From: Arcuatula senhousia
Lineage: Eukaryota > Mollusca > Bivalvia > Mytilida > Mytilidae
DNA: 64,000 nt
Direction of reading: 5' to 3'
NCBI GenBank assembly: GCA_963971305.1
Contig: OZ020308.1
Location: forward strand, 17,331,092-17,395,091
Under the pieces are notes generated by a model that saw nothing but the letters and a program-made list of their open reading frames with translations, was not told the origin of the DNA and searched no databases. Positions 27,401 through 42,400 of the stretch are shown one piece after another. The position numbers were made by a program, and so were the translations under genes. The number at the start of each line of letters is the position of its first letter. Positions within the stretch are counted from its first letter, which is position 1.

Positions 27401-30400
27401 TTTATTAAAGTATACATGTAATGACTATAAAATTCAAATTTAAGCATTTTCTTTTTACATTATCACAATTGGATTTTTAATGAAGGAAAAGTGATTATGA
27501 ATACATTGGTAGAAGTCCAAATTTTCAAGTGGATTATGTAAGCAATGTAGTTACTGTAGTGCCATTTATCAAAACTGTTTGTCCTAGCCTAAATAAGAAG
27601 TACTTCAAAGCCTAAATTACCCATAGATAATTTGTAATGGTGTTCCACTCTAGTGGTTGTTATGAATTACATACGAAGATTCCTAAGACATTTATTATGT
27701 ATCTATTGTACAATTAAAATTCACACACCTGAGGGAGGGAAGATTTACCTGTAAACAGGAAAATGTCTTATGTTGAAGAGGGTTTTTATGTTTTTATGTT
27801 TTTAAATCAAATGTATACTTTGATAAAATTAAAGAGATAAATAAGATGCATTAAAAGCAAAAATAGAAATTGAGAGCTGTCATTTTTCTTCCAAAAGGAA
27901 AGTGTTAATTTGTTATGTGCTGATATATTTGTGAAAGTACCCATATTTCACTTTTCTTTCCAATTTGTTGCTAGAAATTTTGAAATACACATACAAGAAC
28001 ATAAGAGAGAGAACAAGTATAAAGAAATTACAACCACAATCTGATATCCCCTTATGACTTAACTTGACCCTGACATTCTCTTTCAAAAATACTCCTGAGA
28101 AAACATCCCAAATTATTCATTTACCTTTTCTACATCATCTTCATCCACCTCCAGAACATCCCCTCCATGGTCTAACTTGATCCTGACCCTCCCCTCTGGT
28201 AGTGAGGTCATCCCATTGCCCTTGAGGATACATGCTGATGCAAACCCTCCCTTGTGGACTAGCCAGACTTTCTCCGATTCCATCCATTCTTTTTCAGTCT
28301 GAACTTCTGTCTCTGAGCGAGCCTGAAAAATTAATGATTTTATAAATACGAAAGCATTATTAATGCATGTTTTAAACATCATAGAACTGCTTGAAATCAG
28401 CATTTCTTCCATGACAAAGGACTGCTTAAAAACATAGAAATTTATCAGTATATATTTATGAGGTGCAAATATTGCTTAGTAGACATTTCAAATAATTTTT
28501 TATGCAAGTCTATAAAACCTTAATTATACTTTTGTTTTTAGCAAGTTTTGATGGTCTGAAAACTAGCGGATTTGATTTAAGATGGGTGAAACCTGTACAC
28601 CTGAGCATGATGAGTTCACAAGTGCAATGTATATTTTAAGAGCAACAATATTTCCCCAAATTTATGTGATAACTTTGTTATAGTACTGATGACACCAACA
28701 CTATGCTTGAAAGTGTTTTTTTTTCATTGATGACATCACAAACTTTGCAGTCATTATTATTTCATGAAAATATATTGCACTCTGAGGTACCATTGTTTTC
28801 TATTGGAGATTTCTATTGCTATACAAAAGTAAAAGATATTGGTACAATATCTTGTTTTAGATATACATGATATAGGCAGCACAGTACAAGTGTACCAACA
28901 ACTTCCCCGCATTAAGAATTATAGAAATCCAATCAGTATTATAATATTTAAATGAACATTATAAGCTTAACCCAAATCCTGATTACACTGAATACCTTTA
29001 TCGGAACAGGCCCGGTCCAGATTAGGTAGAAGAATAAAACCATTGTTTAGTGATAATAGTTCATTGTTAAACCACTGATCCTTAGAGGTTAATTGTTAAC
29101 CCTTGAATTAACTTTTTACCACCATTCATAGTATTAGTGATCGATTTTCACTACTTCACAAATTAAATGTTTAAATCGTATCTTAAACCAAGTAAATTCT
29201 ATACTGCATTGGCCATTGCACTTACTTTTTCTGATATGGGGAAAGGGATATTGTTAAGTATTTTTTTTTTAAATTTCAAATTCTATAAAGTTATGAAAAA
29301 AAAACAATATCCAATGGCTATTCTTTTTTAAACTGCAAACAGTCAAATAGTTCCTTTTCATATTCCAATCAATGAGATATCATGCTAGTAGCTACAAGTC
29401 AGTCTTCCCGTAATTTGTTCTTGGCTTGTTGAACCCAAACACAAATATTGCCAGACCGACTAAACATTTTTATTGTAAAAAAACAAATTTTGCCAGACCA
29501 GTGTAAAATTTTCCTGTATTTTCACTATTTTGCCATTCAGGTCTGGTTAACTGGCACATTTGGCAAAGACTACATGTGTACATATTTGCTTTATGAACAG
29601 GCTTATTCTTTTGTTCTTTTGTAATAAACAAAACTTGACCAGTACATGAAAAAAAACTTCAATATATAAATTAACCAATTTTAAGCATATTACAGAAGGG
29701 TTAGATAGGCCTAGAGGGAGGAGAGGGAAATTAAAAGGGGGGGTCAAGAGGACTGTGAGCAGGGAATGACAGCAAAGAAAACATTCAAAATACAGCCAAA
29801 TTGGGTGGATTGGCGTCGGGGGGGGAGCTCACAATAAAGTGTCTTACTCCACAAGTAAGACCAAGTTTTTAATATCTACGCTGTGATTTTGGTATAGTTT
29901 GACAAATTAAGATCACAAGACAAATATCTTGACATGTATTTTTTGTAGCATGCAACGGGACAAAAGTCAACTATGCACTCAGGCAACTACATGTCAAGAG
30001 CCTTCAAATTCCTGTAAACAACAAACAATACTAAGATTTACACAGGTAATTACAGGTGTTAATTAGCTTACCTTGACATGAGATACACCAAGTTTTAACT
30101 TATGATTTCTAAGTGCTAGTGACATGTTTGATAAAGTCTATAATTGCCCCGATTTTCCTGCCAACAGCCTTTTTTAAATCCATAGAAATAACATTTTTGA
30201 GTCGTTTCTATCTTGTATAACTAAATATTTTAAAACCGTCACATTAATAATCAGATAGGTTAATAATTGTTTAACGGATCATTATGTCCCTAGATGTAAA
30301 TTGATAGCTCAATAAAATGCAGGTGTAAATATCAGGTGTGTCAATGGCAAATTTCCTCCTTTGAAAAAATATCCTTATAAACGTAAGTACGGTTTTCTAA

Positions 30401-33400
30401 CTAAGTCAAAAATCACTATATTGAATACAATACACATCTTTTTCTCTAAATATCTCATACCAAATTTCAATGTTTAAAGCTGAATTTAAATTCATTTTCC
30501 ATAACAACTTATCCATAGAGCTGTTTGAATGATGATTTTTGTAAAGAATTGAAAGCATAAAATTTAATATTTCATATTCAATACACTATCAGTCCATATA
30601 TTCTGAATTTCTTTTAACAGGGCAGAGATGAATGAATAATCCACATGAAAAGTTATGGTAAATATATAGCCACAGGGATGTTGTGAACATAAATAAAACA
30701 TGTCTTTTATGCATAACAATGAGTTATGGCAGAGGTGGAGGCCACCAATACATGTACAAGTTACACGTATTTGGTCACTTCAAGCCTTCATCACAACTGC
30801 AGCAAATCTATGTAAGCCGACAGATTCAAACTAGCCTTCTACTTGTACATGAAGTATGTCTGGATCTTAGCAAGTACTAACAAAGCTTAAGCATGATTCT
30901 TCACAAGGCCACAGCCCTGTACACCTTAGATGATTTCTGCACTGATCGGAGAAAACAAGGAATACACAAGACATGAACTAAAAATGAAGGCAAAAGATGA
31001 AATGCAGTTCTTGTTCAACTGGATTTAAATTATGAGAACTGAAAAAATCCACCAACATTAGGAGTAGCCAATGCATATCCAGTAAGTATAATATTAAGTG
31101 CATGCACTTATAATAAAACATTTCCGAATCCTTAATGATTAAAAAAAATCCACATTCAAAGCATGAAAAATGTCATTGAGTTTTCGTGCTAAATTACATA
31201 ATCGCAGTATATGTTTTACAATCTTGCATCAAAATTACTTAGATCTTTGGTTTATTCCATATTTAACTTTTTTGGTTGCTAGAAAGTTTTCAACTGAGTT
31301 TGATATTCTTTAGGAATAAGTTCTTTAAGAGGTTAGTCATCAAGAGATCATGAAGCTTTCAAAATTTCAGTCATATAGTTTTTTCCATTTCCTTTCTAGA
31401 TATACCACTAATGAAGTGGTAGATCTCCAATTATGACACACATTAGAAAGAAAAGTAATACAAGGGCACTTGAAAATCCTTCATAATATAACTTGAACAA
31501 CATAACAAGAAGTCTTAGTACAGGATGAAGAGAATGACGCCTCACATCAATGTAAAGTTTGCTACAAATCACATTTATAATTTACAAAGTACCTGTACTT
31601 TAACATCCGATTTAGTGCCAGACATTTCTATTTGAAGGATTACATTAGAATGCTGCCGATTTTAATTAGAAACATTGTTCTGGTGCAGATGCTGATCAAC
31701 TTCATGGAGAAGTTTAACTTAAATTTTAAACTCTTTGAAAAATAAGTGATTTCAAATAGCTGTTGAATATCATTCTTAGGCAGTTGAGTTCTATGATGGA
31801 TAAACAAAATATCAAACATTGTTATCCTGGGTTAATATTTACTGGACAAATAAGGTTACGAAAGGATAGCTTACAATTCAGAATTTCATGCATGAATCTG
31901 TAAAATGATGGACCCAATTCATCAGAGACTGTGTCTTCATGGATGAAGAATATCATGAAAAAAGGTAGGACATTTTAACAAATTTAAAGTTTAAAGTAAC
32001 TGTAATATTGTAAATAATCAAATCCTATCAGAGTTCCGTATTTTCGTTTTTACCAATATTCCATGAAATCATTTAATGAAATTTAACAGTGTTTGAATAG
32101 TTTTCAAAAAGTACCGGTATGTAAAAAGATGGTTAAAGTCTGCATGTAAAAGACATATACATGTATAAAAGTTTATTTAAGGAAAAGCAATTACCGGCAA
32201 AAAGATAAACTTAGATTTACTTTATGGGCTTTCTTCTGTAAGCCTAAATGTCCAATTTACAAACTTCCCACCAAAAACAACCTAACAAGTTTTATCATAA
32301 TGATTTTTACATTGATTGTGATTCTACTGTTTGCTTTTTAGATTTATATAGTAGACTAAAATTTGTCTAAACAATTACCACTAATAATTGAGCCACCTGA
32401 GTGCTACAAGACCTACATGTATTTCAAAAGTTTCCAAAAACCATGGACTAAATTTTAACCACAAACTTTTTAATATTTAAGTCAATAGTAATTGATAAAA
32501 CAAATAATTACCAGCAATACCTCAAAAACTTAAGATTGATTTTAATTGCATCATAAATATACAAGTACAAAAATGTACATGTATCTCAAAGTTGTTAGCA
32601 AATGGATGTATAAATAATTAGTACTTCAAGTATGCTTTTATAGAAAGCTGCTTCATATTGTTGTGTACATGTAAGTCAAGTGTGGTGTTACGTTGCAATT
32701 ATGAATATGATTTCAGAGAATCCTGTTTTTTTTGCATTTTTGCCTGTACATGTACCTTAAGCAAAATTTTAGCAGTAAATCAAATATGCTTTTAAAAATG
32801 CAAAACATATGTACCTCTAGAATGATTTTAGCATTGGAGATAAGTTTTTCCAGATCAACAGTACCACTATTCCGTCGTGGAGATGTCTGATTGCTAGTAC
32901 CGGTACCTCCCCCTGACAAATGTTTTTGTCTGCGACCACCTGATTCACGTTTAGTCACATGATTCTGTTGGCTTGATTCTATATTTACACTCCCTCTCCT
33001 CTTTGCCGTCAATTTTGCGCTAGGAGAAGCCTCACTTTCACTTCCTCTCCTACCTTTGGTCATTTTCCCGATAAAATTTGGAGTTGAACCCCGTCTGGTC
33101 GACTTGAAATCCATCTGAATGTTAATCCTTGTCAAATAATATCTTATCAAATTTCTAAGGTGTAATATCCCAATGAATATCCAGCAATCAAAATATATAC
33201 TTTATATGGAATACTGTGACCCAGAGGTGACATGTCAAAATATTAAACGGCAATAATTAACGGATTAAAACAGATTAAACGTTATTTTTGTGCAATGTTA
33301 AATTGCAGTTGTATATATTTAACTTTACTTTATAGTCACCACGTCTTTGAATGCTTTCAATAAATCCTTATGAACAACTTTCGAAGATAACACACTGATA

Positions 33401-36400
33401 ATTTTTCTAATCAGAATTCAACTTGATCCTTCAATATACCAACCCTGTAGTTTTCTCTTCACAGTATATATCCTTTCAGTTTAAAACACTAAGTCAACAC
33501 TTGTGTTTAAAAGGGTCCTTTGTATAACTGGACCTTCGATAGGTATATTTAACTTTTCTCAACTTTTTTTATTTTTTAACTATGCATATACTTTTCTTGT
33601 GCAATTTGATCAATTAAATGATATTTTTGTTGAAATTTAAAATCCTTTTAAAGTATATCAATACATTTATGGAAACTCCCAGCAAAGAATTATAAATATC
33701 TATTTGTCCATGAAACAACAAAAAAATATAAAATTATACTACTACAGACCAATTCATGTTGCAGAAAACAGGTAACTCGAGTTTCTACCGTAATAAAAGT
33801 ACAATTGAATATGCAAGTCAGAGAATATCACAATAAATATTAATTTAGGTGAGAAAATTTTCCTTTGAGGCCTAAAACATTGTTGATGACTCAAGAAACA
33901 ATAATGTTATATAAAGAATTATATTTTCACTCAAAATCATAAGGTTGAAATTTAATTACAAATTCAGCTTCAGAATGAAACTATATTAATGATTACTTTG
34001 TCACAAGCAGTTAACAACACAAGAAATAGTAAATTTTTTTTAAAACTTAACGCTATCAGTTATAGAAAGGGTACATCTAAAAATCCTTAAAAAAATCTAC
34101 AAGTTAAGAATTTGAACTTTATATTATTATACATGTACTTGAAAAAGTACTTTTGATTAAGTATGTGCACCAGATCACTAAAGACAATTTTTGGCAACGA
34201 TCATTAAACTTTAAACTGCACTATTGATGTATATAAATTGCAAAAAGATTTGTGGCTTTGTTTATAATTACTTTCTGGTGATTTAAAGTCAACTAAAGCT
34301 TACAAGTATGTCATTAGCAGCGAATTTTACATAAAATACAAAACCCTGGCTTGAAACAAATTGCTCTCTTATCCAAAATCATAATAATTTCTATAGAATG
34401 TAACACATATCAATCTTAAAAGTTTCCAATTAAAGTGCCACGATATTTAACTGAGATAATCTTTAGTAAACATTACACTTTTCTCCTACCACTCATTTCA
34501 ACTTGTTAAATAGCTCTTTGGCAAATATCATCCACTTGTATGCCATTTGAATAGATAGCAAAAATGTTGAGAATTTTCATAGTTTTAATTGAAAAAGAAT
34601 CCCTTTCCTCAATGTCTAACCAATAATTATGATGAAAGTGTTGAGAAATTGTAGGTTAAAATTGAAAAAAAATCCTTTCCACTCAATGTCAAACCAATAA
34701 TTAAGGATCAAAATGTACTACATTTAAATACAGTAGGTCTATTTTAAGTTAGAAAAGAAAAAGAATGTCAGTTTGACCCTAACATAAAAAGACAGTTAAA
34801 ATGATCAATAAAATTTCTATCTATTAAATGGTTTAGCCAAAAGGCAACCATGATTTGAATGAAAGTTTTTTTCCCATTTCAGGTCAGCGTGAACTTCTTT
34901 TAGTCCAACAATGAGTTGGTCGGTGGGAATTATAGCAACTAGCCTATGATGCTGCATGCTGAAGTGAAGACTGATTCCTATGTACCAGAAGAGGTAAGAA
35001 ATTACCAGTAAGTTACATGTATAGAAACATATTTCTAAGCTGATTCACACATACCCTAATTACTTTTTCTAACCCTGGAAAGGGAATCAAGCTTTTTCCT
35101 TTTGTAATTGCAAGTGTGGTCTTGATAGCCCCAATATATAGAAGATAATGAGATATGGAATAAGTGTACTAGTGGCTCCCAGGAGCCTGGATCGCTCACC
35201 TGATCTCTTATGCTAAAGCCTCTTACCTAGTGTGCAACATGGTCTACATGTACTTGGTAAGTAACATTAAAGAAACTAGTTAGGATAGAAAACACTTTTA
35301 AGATCAAGAATACAAAGTTACAAGGCTTTCCATTTGAAAACAAGATAGCTACGCGTAGCCATGTGTCCCCCGCCGCCGCATAAAAGTTGTGTGGTATGTC
35401 AATTCAAGCAATATATTCTCTAAGAAACATAAGAAATATGTTGTCAAAATATGGGATGATCACCTATTAACAGTACCCTATCAGTGTGTAAAATTTCAGC
35501 AACATCCCAGGAGTTGCACCCACAAAAATGTTTGATATGACAAAGTCCCATTTTTTGGACCGGAAATTCACAAATTCGTAAACAACTCGAAAACTGTAAA
35601 TATTGTTTCAAAATTTTTTTGGTATTATTATAGAGTACCTTTTGCTCTATCAGCCTACAAAATTTCAGAACCCTGTGCACCAAGGTAACCGAGATATTGG
35701 ATGTCCTATATTTTGACCTTTCTTCCCTGTTTCCATGAAAACGGCGGCCATTTTGAAAATTTCAAATATGGGATGATCATCTACTAATTGTACCCTATCA
35801 GTGTGTAAAGTTTCAGCAACATCGGTTCAATAGTGTCCGAGGAGTTGCACCCACAAAAAACGGACGGACGGAGACCATTACTAAGTCCCTCCGACGCGTT
35901 GCGGCGGGGGACAAAATAACCAAACAAGTTAAAATTGATTGAAAACAGTTAAAGGGGTATAACTCTTAAAAGAATGATCTGACAAAATCATTTTTGTAGC
36001 TCTCAATAAGCTGAACAATTTTGCAATGCTTACTTTTTCTCAAGCACTTACAGTTTTCAAGATAAAGTCCAAAAACTGTGAAAATGGTCAATTTTGACGA
36101 TTAAGGGAAGATAACTCCTACAAGGAATCGTCCCACAACTTTGACTCAATGGAGAGTTTTGTGGAGCTTTTGATGCTGAAGAAAGAAGGTTCCTTCAGAT
36201 TTTCTCTATCTCTTGTACTTTTGAGCTACAAGCTAAAAACTATGGTCTGACCCCCCTGTTCTATTTTAAGTAACAGCGGCCATGTTGGTTGGTTGACATT
36301 CACAAATTTCACAAACTTGGTAAAGGACATCCTAAAGATCAAAAGTTTGAAAGCAATCTCTTCAGTGGTTTCAGAGAAGAAGATCTCTGAAGAAAAGTAA

Positions 36401-39400
36401 ACCTTCGGGTCAGGTGAGCTAAAAATCCACAACGGAAAACTTAACAATGACACAAAGTTATAAATCTACATGTACATGCACAAATTACTAAGCAAGAAAT
36501 AAGTTGAATAGACTTTTTTTTAATTCCTTGTGTTTCGAAGGTGGTGGGATATTTGAAAATTGTTTATATCTCATATAAACTTAATCTGTTTATCTTTAGG
36601 CAGTGATAAAAAAACGAGTTTAATTAAACCTTTCTATACATTGGTTGATTGGTGTTTGGTTTTTGTCCTGTCTACAATTTTTAGCCACCAAAGGAACAAA
36701 TACCAATTACAAGAATACAACTTTCAAAACTACTATAGAGTTTATTTATTAAGTGTGTATATCAAGTTATTTCAAACAGCTTGTAAATCTTTAAATTAAT
36801 CCACAACAATAATTATTTTAAAGAATATTTAATTATATATGGGACACAAGTTACACATGCCACCGATCGTCCAACCTATGGACAACCTAGTGACAATTTG
36901 ATCAGTATCTTCATTTAAAATACAAATAAATTATTGAAGTTAGCAATCGATACATCTATATCCAGGGGACACAATCTCAAATCTCACTCTACATTGTAAA
37001 TACTTAAGGTCTTGGTCTTTCTTATCAAACACCATGTCATTAACATAAATCATATTATCCTTATTTGCATAAAATATATTTGTCTTACCCTTCTAAGTCT
37101 CTTTGCTGTTTGAGATGGTCTTTGCCTAGGACTTTGTTTTCGTACAATTTTAGTAGACATGATGTGTACATGTATTAGTCTTTTCTACCAGATTTTATCC
37201 ATGACATGCAGAGATGTGAAATAGGGAAAAAATTGCATCAATCCATCTGGTGATCATGACATTAATTTATCGTTATAAACTGAAAATGTACATCCAAATC
37301 CTTCAATTGTATTGAAAACAGGAAAAGAGAAATACTTTTGTTTTAACAGAATTCCCATGTGCACTTTTTTTCTTGCAACTTAGTTAAGATGGATAATATA
37401 TATAACTGTCAATACAAACAAACTTTTGAAAATGCATATATGATATCGGAACAAATTTTGATTCCATTTAAATCCCATATCATATGTTCCTGTATGCAAA
37501 CGATTCCTCTTAGAACATATTTCCAACTGCAAGTAAGATGAATTTTTTGCTGCATCAACCCACAAGAGTAAGATGATTTTTTTTATACAAGTTTATAAAT
37601 ATTTTTTTCAAAGTGGTAATCTTAGAGCATCAATAAAAATAGTCACCGTCACCAGCATTTAAAAATTTTACAATTTGACATTTTATCCAGGATAAAAGAT
37701 AAACAAGCACTGGTGTACCAAATGTTTATTGTTTACAAACATTTGATTTATTCCTTAATTAATTCAGAAAATTAAATCCAACACAAAGCAATTTTCTCCA
37801 TGAGTGACTGACTTGATTAAAACTTTATACATTGAGTGATTTCCGACAAAAAAAATCCAGTCATACAAAGTTTAAGCATATATATATATCCCTCTATAGA
37901 ATTATTGCAATTCATATAATTAAACACAGAACCAAAAACACAGAAACACCTCCAATCACAAACTTGATCAATAAATTTTCCAGTTGCTGTCTTTTTGAAG
38001 TTAGCTTTCAATCCAAATTTATTCAAGTCTTAAAATTCCAAAATCTATCAAATTTTCTTATCCTCTAAGATATTCAAGTTCCCATGTTTGTTGACATAAT
38101 TATCGAAACTGTCCTATTAACTACCAATTAGTGGAGCACCTGTTTCCGATCTACCTGTAATCAACCTGTCTAGATAAACCCTTTCATCTCAAGTAGGTTT
38201 ATCTAGGGATAATTATCCCAGCGTTGTCCCCTTCATCATCCCACTATTGTCATTTTCTTCAATGAAATGAAGAATTGGGTCACTGATCACTTTCTGAAAT
38301 GGTCAGTCTTTTTTATTTATGAATGAAATACAACACCCTGTAACTACTTTCCTTTTGTCATCTAAAACTGTTAATCTCTTATCATATACAACATCATCCC
38401 TGTACAAAGTGAGAAAAGATCTATAAATTCCAATATCACTTCGAATGCATCGAAAAAGTTTACTGAACATGTACGTGATGCAAGCAAATAAACCGTATTT
38501 CAGTTGAAATTTAGGGTATTTAGTGATAATGCTGGTATTCAGTCTATCTCTTTACACAGTTGAGTGGATGTGTATTGGTTAATGACATTGATATACCTGA
38601 TTCTTACCTGCAGAGGTGAAATTAGAAACCTGCTGTGAAATCATTTCAGCATTGTCTTCAAATTTGGTCTTTTTTTTAACAATTTACTTTTATTTTTCAC
38701 TATTTAGGGGATGAAATATAAAATGGATATTCAAATTTTCATTTTTTTTTGTTTGAAACATCTAAATTTCCTGAATGAAATTCTTTCAAAAGAAAATAAG
38801 TGAATGCCTTAATAACAGGTGTTTCAAAAAAATCATCATGCAATATTTAAATGTTTACAATGTTTATATAATTTTCTATAACATAGAGAAGCGAAAATCT
38901 TTTCTGTCGATCAAATTTAAAGATAAAATTCATCAAGTATACAAAAATGTACATTTTAATAAATACTGTACACGTGAATAGCCTGTAGCAATTCACCAAT
39001 GAGAGGCCTGAATCATTCATACTCAATTTTCAAATAGATGTAACCACCAAACAGGGGCAGAATCAAAGGGGTTGAGGGTGTGTACATTCCATTAATTGAT
39101 AATTTTTCTTAATTGTTTTTGGCATTAAATTGACCAAGCTACTTCAAATTTTCTTTAAAAATTGACATTTTTAGCAATTCTCCTCTCCTTCTTCATCAAA
39201 CTCTGGCCTGGCAAAAATCTAGTACCATCAAGTCCAAGTTCAATCAAAAATTTATTCCTAATTTTTGGAAAATACAGTCAGAGATTTCAGTGGGATTCCT
39301 ATTACCCATTACCCAGGGTAAGTGAAATTTAACCCAGGATAAGTGGACTTTGAGAGTTTTCTGCATTAATTTCTATTGTGGGTGAGTGAGTTTTTAGCAA

Positions 39401-42400
39401 TTTTAAATACGGGTAAGTGAGATTTTAAAAAAATCCTAGAACACTGAGATTTGCAATTCAACATGTCCAATTTTCTGCAATCACTTAACCATGAATTAGA
39501 TGAGGGGAGTATAATGGTCTTTTCCAACTACTTTACCAATTTTTACCCTCTTTTTAGTATTTTCCATTACTATTAACAAGTAATTTAATAATCCACTAAT
39601 AAATAATTATCATAAAATGTCAGTCCACAGCTCATAATAAAAAAACTTCCAATACCAACTTGCACAAACAATTCTGCAATAAATAAGATTGATACCTCAT
39701 AAGTAATAAGGACTTTGCCATGACATGATTTTAACCAAAATTACAAACCTGGGGAAAACTATAATGTTGCCCCCCACTTTCTTCAACATCTCATTTTTGT
39801 GTATGAACTTGACTTTCAACATGCAAATGTAAAATTTAGTCTATGCTTTGCCACATTTTTAATCTTTGTATAACTACCTGAAAAAAATATTTCATTTTTG
39901 TTTTTTATCTTAGAGATAAAGGCCACATTATTTATTTCCAAGTTTCTCCAGGTCAGAATATTTATTTACACAATCTGCCGGTCCAGTCGTTAGTGAATGG
40001 ATGTAGAATTGTATCAAGACCCAGTTTCTATGGTTAAAATGTACATGTATCGATTCATAATTTTTTTTTATACGTTATAACCATTTATGTAAAATGTAAT
40101 AACAAATAAATATATCTGATTTCATATTATCATGATATGGAAAATAATGCAATTCAGAGACAAAACAAACGGTAGTGAAAAATAAAACTACTATGAAAAG
40201 GGGAATAATCCAATTAATTTTGAGCACCAATTTTTTAAATCATTTCAAAATAGACAACTATGATTATATGCATTTTTAGATTACTTGCTATTTGTACATG
40301 TACATATGTAATGTAGCTGGGTAGATTGCTCATTAGTAATTTAAATAAACAATATATACATGTATGAAGTTGAATAATAAATCAAAGCGCTAAAGCGTTT
40401 AAAGGCAAGCAAACTATGATAGATTACTTCTCTGTTAAAGTATATTAATCAAAATGTTTGCAAAATATTAATTAAAGGATCGTCATGCAGATGTCCTCAA
40501 ATTTAAAGTTAATGAACACAATTGCACACACAAGACAGGTATCATGTAACGGTATCGATTGAAACACCCCTTCGATTAGAATGCACTCGTCCCAATGATG
40601 TGTATTGTATACTGAATTTATGAATGGAGAAGATATTTTCCTTACATTAACCAATCAAATAACAGAAATATTTATACGAACAAATCAAGTAATAGATGAA
40701 TACATAATGTATATTCTATCGTCTTTAACTAAATAGTTCCTCATGTAAGATGTAAAGGAATAAATAAAACTTGTGCCAGTCATAAAAAAATGCCAATAAA
40801 AATGGAGATTTATAGAAGTGTGTATCATATTAACAAATATTGAAAAGTAATACAGAAAATAAAGCATTTTATTCTAGACTGGATGCAGGAAGATCACTCT
40901 GTCTAGACTGAAAAAAAAACATGAAAATCATCACTTCTCTATTGACTCCATAAGGCTTGCCTAAAAACTATAGATTTTTCTATAAATATCAAGTATACTT
41001 AAGATTTATCATTTAGCTTTTTAATCTTAATCTCAATGACTTATTACTAATAGTCTATGTATGGGAAAGTTCAATGCAGACTTAATGAACTTCCACTAAA
41101 AGATCGTGTCATCTTTTAGTTTTTTTTCTTTGGACAAATACTAACTAGTAGTAGATGAGAAAATTTAATGAGCACGATGAACATAAATATATATCACAAT
41201 CAAGGCTCATACTTTAAGCAATGAATCTATATCAAGAGTATTTCGCGTGTACACAAAATACTTAATAGATGTATGTTTATTGTTAATTAATCATGTGATG
41301 TTGATGCTAAGAAAATTGTAAATCTGGAGATTAATTTTATTTTTTAATGGCCACTCATTTAAAAGATGCAGTCTTCACAAATAATCTTTGACTTTCATCC
41401 ATTGTTCATGTAAATGCATATTTTATCCATAAGTTACAGATACTGATACATATTAAAAGAAAATCTTAAAGCAGAAATTTGAACACTGTTCATCTAAATA
41501 ATTTTTTTTTAATTGTATGGTAAATAGATTTTGACAAAGTTATTGGTAAGAATATCAAAATATCTCTACATGCACATGTTTTACATTTGTACGTTACACA
41601 AATTTTAAATCTCTCATATCAACCGACTCACAAAAAAATTGTATTAAAATATTCCACCTATCCTCAAAGGTAACAGGTGAAACTCTATATTATCAAATTT
41701 TAAGTATGATCTTATTTCATATTTTATCTTTTTAGCACAAATAGAAGGGGTCATCTCAAAAAACATACTTTGCATATCTTCTTATTTTCAATTTATCATA
41801 TCAAATAGCTCAGTCTGTTCATTTCGTTAAAAGTACCATTTGAAAGTATTCAAATAGAAGAAAATGAGATGTGGAATAAGTGTACCCGACACAACCTACA
41901 TTATAAACGTATATTTTAAAAACAGCCAGCAGCCTTCAATGTGACCAGCGGTCGCTGCTCGCTGTTTTTCAATTGGCCCCTGGATTGAAAATAAAATACA
42001 TATATTTAAGCCCAATCCCAAAGTGCAATGAAAGACCCTCTTCTTGACAAAAAACAATTAACATAAATTCGACTAAATACAAACATAAGCTTTGATAAAG
42101 ATTCCTGGCTTAGGACAGGCCCATTAAAATGTGGCGGGGTTAAAGTAGTTTTTTGGCGCCAACCTTAACAAAGCACAAACTAAAGTTTTGACAACAAAGA
42201 TCCTGCTACATGTACAAAGTTAAAACTTGTAATAAAAACCATGTACATGTATATATGTATTTTTGACTTTTTAATCCTTTAGAATTTAAACAAGTCAGTT
42301 AAGCATATTTAGCAGGATTTACATGTACATTACATTTGTAAAATCAAAAACCTATCATCATTCCTCTACATTTACTTTAAAGCAAAATAAAAATATAAAC

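Larger units (their letters stand above)
33115..37088. other. Intronic sequence between the two short candidate first exons
   Basis: No coding exon supported. A promoter for the 33,114 start should lie just right of it but no TATA or initiator stands out. The 35,168-36,422 repeat is listed separately. Confidence 0.5.

Noticed and set aside
38581..38640. Further alternative first exon of MYO18A (ATG before a GTAAGA donor)
   Set aside because: It ends in phase 1, which does not fit the phase 0 acceptor of exon 2, and the peptide is very short.
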